From Hymenobacter aranciens (lineage in GTDB: Bacteria > Bacteroidota > Bacteroidia > Cytophagales > Hymenobacteraceae): a DNA stretch of 64,000 nt. A program made the position numbers and the translations under genes. Shown here one piece after another: positions 15,917-23,286 of this stretch. The notes beneath the pieces were generated by a model that was given only the letters and a program-made list of their open reading frames with translations, was not told the origin of the DNA and made no database searches. The stretch is from NCBI RefSeq assembly GCF_030580865.1, contig NZ_JAUQSY010000008.1, forward strand, positions 273,115 to 337,114, in the 5' to 3' direction. The stretch's first letter is position 1; each line of letters starts with the position of its first letter.

Positions 15917-17134
15917 ATGAAAAAACTTCTGCTTCCCCTGTTGCTGGCGGCCATCACGGCCGGCTCGGCCAGTGCCTGGGGCTTCTTTGGCCACCGCACC
16001 ATCACGCAGCTGGCCATCTACGAGTTGCCTTCGCCTATGCAGGCGTTCTACTACCGCCATATGGCCGAGCTGGTGCGCCAGAGCACCGCGCCCGACGAGC
16101 GCCGCAACGACGACCCCAGCGAGGGGCCCAAGCACTACATCGACATGGACCATTACTCCGAAGATGACCCCTTCGGCAAGATGCCCCGCGAGTATGACAA
16201 GGCCGTGGAGAAATACACCGCCGACACGCTTAAGAAGTACGGCACCGTGCCGTGGGTGATTATGAATATGAAGGACGACCTCGTGACGGCCTTCCGCGAC
16301 AAGGACACGACGGCCATCATCAAGTATTCGGCCGAGCTGGGACACTACATCAGCGACTCCTTCGTGCCGCTGCACACCACCGAAAACTACGACGGCCAGA
16401 TGACCGACCAGAAGGGCCTGCACTCGCTCTGGGAAAGCACCCTGCCCGAGAAATACATTCAGGACTACAAGCTCTACGACCCGACGGCACCCAAATTTCT
16501 GAAGGACCCGCTGACGGCCGTGTGGACGGAAATCACGAAGAGCTTCGGCTTCCTGGGCGAGACGTTTGACCGAGCCACCAAGATTGAGAAAACCATGAAG
16601 CCGGAGGTGCGCTACACCTTCACGCACCGCTACGGCAAAACCCAGCGCCGCTACTCCGACGCCTTCGCCGCCGAGTACGAAAAAGCGGTGGGCGGCATGG
16701 TCGACTTCCGCCTGAAAGGCGCGCCTAATGCCGTGGCCTCGTTCTGGCTGACGGCCTGGCAGGAAGCCGGCAAGCCCGACCTCAACGCCCTGATGACCCC
16801 GCCCAAGCAGGGCAAGGAGGAAAAGGAAAAGCTTGCCACCGAGCTGGAGTCGTGGAAGAAAAATACCCTCGCCCAGGACCAGCTGCTGCTGGCCCAGCAA
16901 AAAGTGAAGAAAGCCGAAGGCGCCGACGAAATCAAAGCCGCCAAGGACATGGCCCCCGCACCCGCCGCCGAACCGGCCGAAGCCGCGCCGGCACCGGCCG
17001 CTGCCCCCGCCCCAACTGCCGAGCCCGAGCCCGCCAAGGTGAAAGCTAAAGTGAAGGAAGACGGCAAGACGACCAAACAGAAGGATAAGAAAAAAGACAA
17101 GCCCAAGAAGGAAGAGGCGCCAGCTGGCTGGTAA
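15917..17134 (+). CDS. Secreted zinc-dependent phospholipase C / S1-P1 nuclease-like protein
   Basis: The 405-residue protein has a signal peptide cleaved before W21, so the mature chain begins WGFFGHR. In this superfamily the N-terminal tryptophan and the following histidine bind the tri-zinc centre. Further ligands are visible in HYIDMDHY (about residues 75-82) and AELGHYISDSFVPLHTTENY (about 140-159). The enzyme would hydrolyse phosphodiesters, lipid or nucleic acid, outside the cytoplasm. After about residue 300 comes an unusual tail: an alpha-helical charged stretch, an Ala/Pro/Glu-rich stretch and a lysine-rich end (KQKDKKKDKPKKEE). The tail is not part of the catalytic fold. A dispersed palindrome follows the gene. 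Confidence 0.8.
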   Translation: MKKLLLPLLLAAITAGSASAWGFFGHRTITQLAIYELPSPMQAFYYRHMAELVRQSTAPDERRNDDPSEGPKHYIDMDHYSEDDPFGKMPREYDKAVEKYTADTLKKYGTVPWVIMNMKDDLVTAFRDKDTTAIIKYSAELGHYISDSFVPLHTTENYDGQMTDQKGLHSLWESTLPEKYIQDYKLYDPTAPKFLKDPLTAVWTEITKSFGFLGETFDRATKIEKTMKPEVRYTFTHRYGKTQRRYSDAFAAEYEKAVGGMVDFRLKGAPNAVASFWLTAWQEAGKPDLNALMTPPKQGKEEKEKLATELESWKKNTLAQDQLLLAQQKVKKAEGADEIKAAKDMAPAPAAEPAEAAPAPAAAPAPTAEPEPAKVKAKVKEDGKTTKQKDKKKDKPKKEEAPAGW

Positions 17135-17154
17135 GCCGCTGCCTCCTCCGTAGA

Positions 17155-17276
17155 ATGTCATGCTGAGCGCGGGCTCTGTCATGCTGAATACAGTGAAGCA
17201 TCTCGCCTGTGGCAGTAATTCCTCTTAACCGGGTTTACTGCTGCAGGCGAGATGCTTCGCTGCGTTCAGCATGACG
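17155..17276. repeat. Dispersed palindrome, copy C, with extra half copy
   Basis: The main element (17177-17275) has arms TGTCATGCTGAATACAGTGA...GCATCTCGCCTG and CAGGCGAGATGCTTCGCTGC...CATGACG. A partial extra arm (ATGTCATGCTGAGCGCGG) sits at 17155. The spacer shares GCAGTAAT/TTACTGC with copy A. Confidence 0.85.
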
Positions 17277-17313
17277 TTCTTTTTTATTCTTTCACTTTTG
17301 CTTTCCGCTCGTT

Positions 17314-18069
17314 ATGTCGCTGAAACCTCTGCTCCTTTCCCTGACCAGCGCCCTGCTGCTCAGCAACTGCGGCCCTGATAAGCCCGCCCCGCCGCCCCCG
17401 CCGCCGCCCGCCGCCACCATCCCCGGCCCCGACATCGCGGCCCTCACCGACAGCACCGCCCCGGCCGCGCTACTGGCCTACGGCCAGCAATACCCGGCCT
17501 CGGAGGTGCGGGTGAAAACCAGGTTCGGCACCATCCGGGTGAAGCTTTACGACGATACGCCCATCCACAAGGCCAATTTCCTGCTGCTGGCCCGCAAGGG
17601 CGTGTTCGACGAAACGATGTTCAACCGCGTGGTGAAGGGCTTTGCCATTCAGGGCGGCCAGACGTTTAAGCCGCGCACCATCCGGCTGCGGCGCTACCGC
17701 CTGCCGCCCGAGATGCGCCCGGACCACTTCCATCGCAAAGGCGCCCTGGGCATGGCCCGCTACGACGACGAGGAAAACCCCGGCCGCCTGTCGTCGAACA
17801 CCGATTTTTACTTCGTGGTGGGCGCGAAGATGCCCGCCGCCCAGGCCCGCGCCGCCGCCGGCCGCCCCCTCACGCCCGCCCAGGCCCAGGCCTACGCCAC
17901 CGTGGGCGGCACCCCGGGGCTCGACGGGCAGTACACGGTGTTCGGCGAAGTTATCGAAGGACTGGATGTTATCGACAAAATTGCCGCCGTGCCCGTGGAC
18001 CCGCAGGATAACTGGCCGACGGAAGACGTGGACATCAAGGTGGAAGTGGTGGAGCCTAATGTGAGGTAA
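17314..18069 (+). CDS. Cyclophilin-type peptidylprolyl isomerase lipoprotein
   Basis: The 251-residue protein has a lipoprotein signal (LLLSNC, cysteine near residue 19) and a proline-rich linker before the cyclophilin domain. That domain begins VRVKTRFGTIRVKLYDDTP (about 66-84), has NFLLLARKGVFDETMFNRVV with GFAIQGG (about 88-115), the GALGMARYDDEENPGRLSSN region, and ends QYTVFGEVIEGLDVIDKIA. The FNRVVKGFAIQGG core is the family active-site strand; the usual arginine and glutamine are present. It would isomerise prolyl bonds during folding in the periplasm or outer membrane. An insertion (KMPAAQARAAAGRPLTPAQA) lengthens one loop. Confidence 0.9.
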   Translation: MSLKPLLLSLTSALLLSNCGPDKPAPPPPPPPAATIPGPDIAALTDSTAPAALLAYGQQYPASEVRVKTRFGTIRVKLYDDTPIHKANFLLLARKGVFDETMFNRVVKGFAIQGGQTFKPRTIRLRRYRLPPEMRPDHFHRKGALGMARYDDEENPGRLSSNTDFYFVVGAKMPAAQARAAAGRPLTPAQAQAYATVGGTPGLDGQYTVFGEVIEGLDVIDKIAAVPVDPQDNWPTEDVDIKVEVVEPNVR

Positions 18070-18222
18070 GCTTTAGCTTGCCGTGATTCGGTATTGGGTG
18101 TTCGGTGTTCGGTGTTCGGTGTTCGGTGTTCGGTGTTCGGTGTTCGGTGTTCGGTGTTTAGGAAAGTTCATATCCAAGACCCAAGACCCAAACACCGAAT
18201 CACGGCAAGCTAAAGTTTACCT
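18070..18222. repeat. Inverted repeat enclosing a heptamer array
   Basis: Left arm AGCTTTAGCTTGCCGTGATT CGGTATTGGG is mirrored by CCCAAACACCGAATCACGGC AAGCTAAAG. Between them lie the heptamers at 18097-18159. The element fills the gap between the cyclophilin gene and murB. Confidence 0.85.
18097..18159. repeat. Tandem heptamer array (GGTGTTC)n
   Basis: Eight perfect GGTGTTC units and one variant (GGTGTTT). The unit length matches the GGTTAGC array at 7331, though the sequence differs. Confidence 0.9.
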
Positions 18223-18229
18223 CACACTT

Positions 18230-18237
18230 TACCTTTG
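18230..18237 (+). promoter_or_regulatory. -7 box for murB
   Basis: TACCTTTG matches TAnnTTTG and ends four bases before the murB ATG. Use of this box would make the murB transcript leaderless. Confidence 0.45.
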
Positions 18238-18241
18238 CGGC

Positions 18242-19282
18242 ATGATTCCTCAGCTCGAAGAAAACACCTCCCTACTCCCCTACAACACCTTCGGCCTCGA
18301 CGTGCGGGCCCGCTACTTCGCCCGCTTCGCCTCGGTGGCCGAGCTGCGGGCGCTGCTGCAGCTACCCGAGGTGCAGGCCGCGCCCAAACTCATCCTCGGT
18401 GGCGGCTCCAACCTGCTGTTTACCCAGGATTTCGATGGCGTGGTGCTCAAGAACGAGATTCGCGGGCTGGAAATAATAGCCGACGACCCGACTACCGATA
18501 CCGTGCTACTGCGGGCCGGCGCCGGCGAAAGCTGGCACGGGCTGGTGGAGTATTCCCTCGGCCAGGACCTGAGCGGCCTGGAGAACCTGTCGCTGATTCC
18601 GGGCACGGTGGGCGCGGCCCCGCTGCAGAACATCGGCGCCTACGGGGCCGAACTGCGCGACACCTTTGAGCGGCTGGAGGCGGTGGAAATCAGCACCGGG
18701 GCCGTGCGCGAGTTCACGGCCGAGGAATGTGCCTTTGGCTACCGCGAGAGTGTGTTCAAGAATGTGCTCAAAGGGCAGTTTGTGGTGACGGCCGTGCTGT
18801 TTCAGCTGCACCGCCAGGGCCAGCCCAACGTGCGCTACGGCGACATCCAGACCACCCTGGCCGAGCAGGGCGTGACCGGGCCGCCCACCCCGCAGCAGGT
18901 GAGCCGGGCCGTGGTACACATCCGCCGCTCCAAGTTGCCCGACCCCGCCCAGATTGGCAACGCGGGCTCGTTTTTCAAAAACCCCGAGATTCCGCAGGCG
19001 CAGTACGACGCGCTGAAGGCCCGGCACCCCGAGCTGCCCGGCTACCCCGTGCCGGGCGGCGTGAAGGTGCCCGCCGGCTGGCTCATCGAGCGGGCGGGCT
19101 GGAAAGGCCAGCGGCGCGGCCCCGGCGCCGGCACCCACGGCGTGCACGACCGGCAGGCGCTGGTGCTGGTGCACCTGGGCGGCGCCCGCGGCGGCGAGCT
19201 GCTAGGGCTGGCCCGCGACATTATTGCCTCGGTGCGGGAGCAGTTTGGCGTGGAGCTGCACCCGGAAGTTAACATTTTGTAG
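18242..19282 (+). CDS. murB: UDP-N-acetylenolpyruvoylglucosamine reductase
   Basis: The 346-residue protein reduces UDP-GlcNAc-enolpyruvate to UDP-MurNAc with NADPH and FAD in peptidoglycan synthesis. Visible motifs are NTFGLDVRARYF (about residues 17-28), the FAD-binding LILGGGSNLLF (about 50-60), SLIPGTVGAAPLQNIGAYGAE (about 118-138), the FGYRESVFK segment (about 163-171) of the type I enzyme, GNAGSFFKNPEIP near the catalytic serine, and the C-terminal EVNIL. It is a full-length type I MurB. The ATG at 18242 was chosen over the open frame upstream because that frame runs through the heptamer repeat. Confidence 0.95.
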   Translation: MIPQLEENTSLLPYNTFGLDVRARYFARFASVAELRALLQLPEVQAAPKLILGGGSNLLFTQDFDGVVLKNEIRGLEIIADDPTTDTVLLRAGAGESWHGLVEYSLGQDLSGLENLSLIPGTVGAAPLQNIGAYGAELRDTFERLEAVEISTGAVREFTAEECAFGYRESVFKNVLKGQFVVTAVLFQLHRQGQPNVRYGDIQTTLAEQGVTGPPTPQQVSRAVVHIRRSKLPDPAQIGNAGSFFKNPEIPQAQYDALKARHPELPGYPVPGGVKVPAGWLIERAGWKGQRRGPGAGTHGVHDRQALVLVHLGGARGGELLGLARDIIASVREQFGVELHPEVNIL

Positions 19283-19352
19283 GCCCAGAACGGTTTGGCG
19301 CCCCGGGCGCGTATGTGGCGGCCGCTCTGCGACGAATGCCGATTTTATGTCC

Positions 19353-19360
19353 GAACTTTG
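19353..19360 (+). promoter_or_regulatory. Candidate -7 box GAACTTTG
   Basis: GAACTTTG lies 42 bases before the ATG at 19403 and resembles the degenerate -7 boxes of this group. Confidence 0.3.
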
Positions 19361-19402
19361 CGGAGCGCTTCGGCTTCCCGGTCCGTTTTTCTTTCTATTC
19401 TG

Positions 19403-20413
19403 ATGATGACAAACCTGCTTTTGCTGGCCAGCCTGCTGGGCAGCGCCACTGCTGCTTTTTTCAACCCGGACGAGCCGGCCGTGCCGCCCGTATTGAGCGT
19501 AAAGGCTGCCCGCGCCGCTGGCCCCGGTGCCACGGTCACGCTGCGCGCCGTGGTAATTAACGGCGCCGAACTGGGCAACATCCGCTACGTGCAGGACGGC
19601 GAGGCGGGCCTGGCGCTGTATGCCTTGTCGGCCAAAGTGCCTGGTTTTGGCGAGCTGCGGTCCGGCGACAGCATTCAGGTGACGGGGCTGCTGAAAAACT
19701 ACAATGGCCTGCTGGAAATGGACCCCGTGCAGTCGGTGCACACGCTGGGCCGCAGCTCCCGGCTGCGCGCCCTGCAGGTGCCCGCCGCCCAGGCCGCCAG
19801 CCTGATGACCGAAGCCAACGAAGGCCGCCTCCTGGAAATCAAAGGCGTAACCAAGCTGGTTTCGCCGAACGGCAACGACGCCGCCAGCCTCAGCAGCAAC
19901 TCCAACTACCTCGTCAACGGCTTGCCCGGCGCCCTGGTGCGTGTCAGCAACAGCAGCACCGGCCCCGACGGCCTCGTGGACCACGCCCTGCCCACGGGCG
20001 AAACCTTCGACGTGCGCGGCATCCTGAGCCAGTATGCGCCCAGCGGCAGCGGCGGCTACCAGCTATTGCCCCGCGTGGCGGCCGACATCGTGCGCGGCGG
20101 CGGCCTGCCCCGTCTCACCGAAGAGCCCGTGCCGGTGAACGTGACCAGCAGCGGCTTCACCATCGTGTTTTCGACCCTTAATCCCGGCGACACCCGCGTG
20201 CGCTACGGCCTCAACGCCAAGGAGCTGAAGGAAAGCCGCGTGGATGCGGCCCTCACCACCCGCCACAGCCTGACGCTCGACAATCTCATTGCCGGCACCA
20301 CTTACTACGTGGAGGTGAGCTCGCGCAACGCCGCCGGCACCGAAACGGCCCCGGCCGTGCCGTTCATCACGGCCAGCGGGGGGAAAAAGCTGCGCATCGG
20401 CACTAAAAACTAG
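19403..20413 (+). CDS. Secreted OB-fold/FN3 protein, shortened paralogue of the next gene
   Basis: From the first of two adjacent ATGs this gives 336 residues with a signal peptide (MMTNLLLLASLLGSATAAFF). It aligns with the first 340 residues of the phospholipase D-like protein at 20595: both have TLRAVVINGAELG/TVRGIVTNGGELG, IRYVQDGEAGLALY/IRYIQDGTAGIGVY, NGLLEMDPVQSVHTL/RGLLEIDPVQSLTVL, two beta-rich modules and an FN3-like domain. It stops where the neighbour continues into its HKD domains, and it lacks both a catalytic domain and a T9SS tail. It could be a binding or regulatory partner or a decaying duplicate. The last residues (GGKKLRIGTKN) are unlike the neighbour. Confidence 0.75.
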   Translation: MMTNLLLLASLLGSATAAFFNPDEPAVPPVLSVKAARAAGPGATVTLRAVVINGAELGNIRYVQDGEAGLALYALSAKVPGFGELRSGDSIQVTGLLKNYNGLLEMDPVQSVHTLGRSSRLRALQVPAAQAASLMTEANEGRLLEIKGVTKLVSPNGNDAASLSSNSNYLVNGLPGALVRVSNSSTGPDGLVDHALPTGETFDVRGILSQYAPSGSGGYQLLPRVAADIVRGGGLPRLTEEPVPVNVTSSGFTIVFSTLNPGDTRVRYGLNAKELKESRVDAALTTRHSLTLDNLIAGTTYYVEVSSRNAAGTETAPAVPFITASGGKKLRIGTKN

Positions 20414-20439
20414 ACGGCCTTGTTGGGCCGGCCAAGTGT

Positions 20440-20487
20440 AAAACAGCACGTCATGCTTCACTGCGTTCAGCATGACGTGCTGTTTTT
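20440..20487 (+). terminator. Short dispersed palindrome acting as terminator (copy D)
   Basis: AAAACAGCACGTCATGC and GCATGACGTGCTGTTTTT form a 17-bp stem around a 13-base loop that contains the TTCACTGCG word of the dispersed palindromes. The 3' T-run makes a good terminator for the 19403 gene. Confidence 0.8.
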
Positions 20488-20594
20488 ATAGTTCTCATAA
20501 GCATAACCTGGCTTTCACCAGTATTTCACGCAAAATTCCAGACCTTTACGGTCCTTTTTCGAATCAGCTTCATTTTCCCCCATTTCTTTCTTTT

Positions 20595-22988
20595 ATGAAG
20601 AAAATTACTCTTTTGGCCGCGCTGCTGAGCCTGGCTTGCGGGTGGCAGACGGCTTCGGCCCAAACGGCCATCACCATTGCGCAGGCGCGGGCCCAGGCTC
20701 CCGCCACCAACGGCGTGGCTGGCCCCGTAGTAACGGTGCGCGGCATCGTGACCAACGGTGGCGAGCTGGGCTCAACGGTGAGCGTTATCCGCTACATTCA
20801 GGATGGTACGGCGGGTATCGGGGTGTATTCCACGGGCTCGCCTACCATTGCGGCACTGCTGAACCCCCTGGTACCCGGCGACAGCATCATCGTGACTGGT
20901 GGCCTGAAAATGTTCCGCGGCCTGCTCGAAATCGACCCCGTGCAGTCGCTGACGGTGCTGGCCGGCAACCGCCCACTGCCCGCCCCGGTAACGGTGACGG
21001 CGGCGCAGGCCTCGTCGGTGTTTGCCGAGCAGTATGAGGGCCAGCTGGTGCGCATCAACGGCCTGACTTCGCTCACGTCTCACCCCACCAACTGCGCTAC
21101 TACCGGCGGCCCCGTGTCGGCCTTCGCGGCTCAGACCTCGTACCGCCTCAATGGCACCTGCCCGCTCATCACCTACGTGCCAGCTAATTCCGGCGGGGCC
21201 GACGGCCTCATCGGCAAGCCCAGCCCCTCGGGCACGTTCGATGCTATCGGCATCATCAGCCAGTATGCGCCGGGCACCAATGCCACAACGGCCGTCACCG
21301 GCGGCTACCAGCTGCTGAACCGGAAGTATGCCGACTTCGTGCAGGGCCTGACCCCCAACCTCACCAGCTCGCCGCTGCCCACCAACATCAGCACCACGGG
21401 CTTCACGGTGAGCTTCAACACCCAGAACTCCGGCAGCACGCAGCTGGCCTACGCCACCTCGCCCAACGGCCCCTTCACCCCCACGGCGGCCAACCCGGCC
21501 CTGACCACCACCCACAGCCAGACCCTGACCGGCTTGCAGCCCGCCACCATCTATTACGTGCAGGCCATTTCGGTGAACAGCGTTGGCCGCTCCGAGTCGC
21601 GCGTGGTGCCCATGATTACGCAGTCGCTGTCGACGGGCACGATTAAGAACTACTTCAACCGCGCCGTGGATGCGACCCTGGCCCTGCCCGGCAACGTGGC
21701 GGTAGCCGCCACCAGCGGCGCCATTGCCGATACGCTGGCCCTGCGCTACATCGACCGCGCTACCCAGACGCTGGACATCACCATCTACAACTGGAACAAC
21801 AGCGCCATTCTGAACGCCGTGAACCGCGCCTTCGGCCGCGGCGTGCGGGTGCGCGTTATCTACGAAGACGACAACGCCAACGTGAGCGTGGGCCAGCTGA
21901 CGGCCGCTATTCCGCGGGTAGCCCGCCCGGCCGGGGGCTCCAGCAACACCAGCAGCATCATGCACAACAAGTTTGTGATTATCGATGCCAACAATGCTAA
22001 CCCCAACATTCCGTGGGTGTGGACGGGCTCGATGAACTGGACCTCGGCCCAGCTCACTACCGATGCCAACAACGTGATTGCCGTGCAGGACCAGTCGCTG
22101 GCCCGCGTGTACACGGTCGAGTTTGAGGAAATGTGGGGCAGCAGCACTGCCACGCCCGGCGCCAACCTGTTTGGCTCGCGCAAAACCGACAACACTCCGC
22201 ACCACCTCAACATCGGTGGCAAGCACGTCGAGTCGTACTTCTCGCCCACCGACAACGTCAACAGCCGCCTGCTCGATGCCATTGCCTCGGCCAACAATGA
22301 CCTGCACTTCGAGTCGATGCTCATCACCCGCGCCGACCTGGCCCGCGCCATCGCCAACCAGATTTCGACCCGCAACATCGGCGCCTGCTCCGACGGCCTC
22401 GTGAACGACACCAGCGGCACCGCTGGCTTCTCGTTCCGCCTGATGAAGCCCACCATGGGCAACCGCCTCATCATCAAGCGCAGCGGTGCTGGGTTCGGAA
22501 TTATGCACCACAAAACCCTGATTGTGGACGCCGGCGCTTCGCAGTCGGACCCCACCGTGTTTGTGGGCTCGCACAACTGGACCCTCTCGGCTGATACCGA
22601 AAACGACGAGAATACGCTGGTGGTGCACGATGCGCACGTAACCAACCGCTACTACCAGGAGTACGCTGCCCGCATTGCCGAGCAAAGCCAGGGCTTCACA
22701 GCCTGCCGCCTGGTGCTGGCCACCCGCACCGGCACCGTGCAAACCAGCACCATGCAGGCCTACCCCAACCCCACCAAAGGCAGCTTCAGCCTGAAGCTGG
22801 CCAGCACCAGCGCCCGCACCGCCACCGTGGTGCTGCGCGACGTGACCGGCCGCGTGGTGCTGGAACGCACCGAGCCCTACACCGGCCAGGACCTCAACGT
22901 GGACGCTACGACGCTGAAATCCGGCATCTACATGGTGCAGGTGACGACGCCCGAAGCCGTGCAGGTGAGCCGCGTGGTGGTGGAGTAA
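20595..22988 (+). CDS. Secreted phospholipase D-like protein with T9SS sorting domain
   Basis: The 797-residue protein has a signal peptide (to about residue 22), two beta-rich OB-like modules (about 24-255), an FN3 domain (about 256-343), two PLD repeats and a T9SS type A sorting domain (about 720-797, PNPTKGSFSLKL ... VSRVVVE). The HKD motifs are intact: H457-x-K459-x4-D464 in MHNKFVIID and H638-x-K640-x4-D645 in HHKTLIVD, each followed by a GS.NWT motif. Paired HKD motifs form one phosphodiesterase site, so a secreted nuclease or phospholipase D is expected. The N-terminal modules may bind substrate. A terminator follows. The first ATG with a signal peptide was taken as start. Confidence 0.85.
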   Translation: MKKITLLAALLSLACGWQTASAQTAITIAQARAQAPATNGVAGPVVTVRGIVTNGGELGSTVSVIRYIQDGTAGIGVYSTGSPTIAALLNPLVPGDSIIVTGGLKMFRGLLEIDPVQSLTVLAGNRPLPAPVTVTAAQASSVFAEQYEGQLVRINGLTSLTSHPTNCATTGGPVSAFAAQTSYRLNGTCPLITYVPANSGGADGLIGKPSPSGTFDAIGIISQYAPGTNATTAVTGGYQLLNRKYADFVQGLTPNLTSSPLPTNISTTGFTVSFNTQNSGSTQLAYATSPNGPFTPTAANPALTTTHSQTLTGLQPATIYYVQAISVNSVGRSESRVVPMITQSLSTGTIKNYFNRAVDATLALPGNVAVAATSGAIADTLALRYIDRATQTLDITIYNWNNSAILNAVNRAFGRGVRVRVIYEDDNANVSVGQLTAAIPRVARPAGGSSNTSSIMHNKFVIIDANNANPNIPWVWTGSMNWTSAQLTTDANNVIAVQDQSLARVYTVEFEEMWGSSTATPGANLFGSRKTDNTPHHLNIGGKHVESYFSPTDNVNSRLLDAIASANNDLHFESMLITRADLARAIANQISTRNIGACSDGLVNDTSGTAGFSFRLMKPTMGNRLIIKRSGAGFGIMHHKTLIVDAGASQSDPTVFVGSHNWTLSADTENDENTLVVHDAHVTNRYYQEYAARIAEQSQGFTACRLVLATRTGTVQTSTMQAYPNPTKGSFSLKLASTSARTATVVLRDVTGRVVLERTEPYTGQDLNVDATTLKSGIYMVQVTTPEAVQVSRVVVE

Positions 22989-23009
22989 CCTTCCCTCGCT
23001 TAGTTGCTG

Positions 23010-23046
23010 AAAAAGGCGGCTCCCGGTACGGGGGTCGCCTTTTTTT
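23010..23046 (+). terminator. Intrinsic terminator after the PLD-like gene
   Basis: AAAAAGGCGGCTCCCG, a short loop and CGGGGGTCGCCTTTTTTT form an imperfect GC-rich stem with a strong T-run, 21 bases past the stop. Confidence 0.8.
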
Positions 23047-23063
23047 GTGTAGTTGCGTTACGC

Positions 23064-23106
23064 TGGCCGCAGTCTTAAGGAAGCGTAGCAACCGTGACTG
23101 CTGGCC
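23064..23106. repeat. 43-bp imperfect palindromic repeat, copy 1
   Basis: TGGCCGCAGTCTTAAGGAAG ... GTGACTGCTGGCC. A copy of the same length with few changes lies at 31281-31323. Both have outer arms GCAGTC/GACTGC. Confidence 0.75.
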
Positions 23107-23286
23107 GCTAAGTGGGGTGAGTCTCCAGACTCAAGGCCGCGCAGCGGCCATCCGATACCGCGCCTTTTTGCTCCGAAAGCCCAGCCGCCAGCTTGCCGCT
23201 GCACGGCAGGGAGTTTGGAAACTCCCACCACTGTTCGGCCTGCCGTTACGCACTACGCGCTAAACGGCGGCCAGCACGCAGTCCTC
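23107..23286. other. Intergenic segment with short palindromes
   Basis: Contains GAGTCTCCAGACTC and GGGAGTTTGGAAACTCCC, two short perfect or near-perfect hairpins, between the PLD-like gene and the convergent VIT-domain gene. No gene is supported. Confidence 0.45.

Noticed and set aside
15140..17182. Very long open minus-strand frame covering the phospholipase-like gene
   Set aside because: The part beyond 15733 is antisense to a clear gene, has no homologous motifs, and comes from the high GC content; only 15140-15733 has a signal peptide and gene-like composition.
18083..18241. N-terminal extension of MurB
   Set aside because: The extended frame would translate the heptamer array; MurB homology starts at the ATG at 18242.
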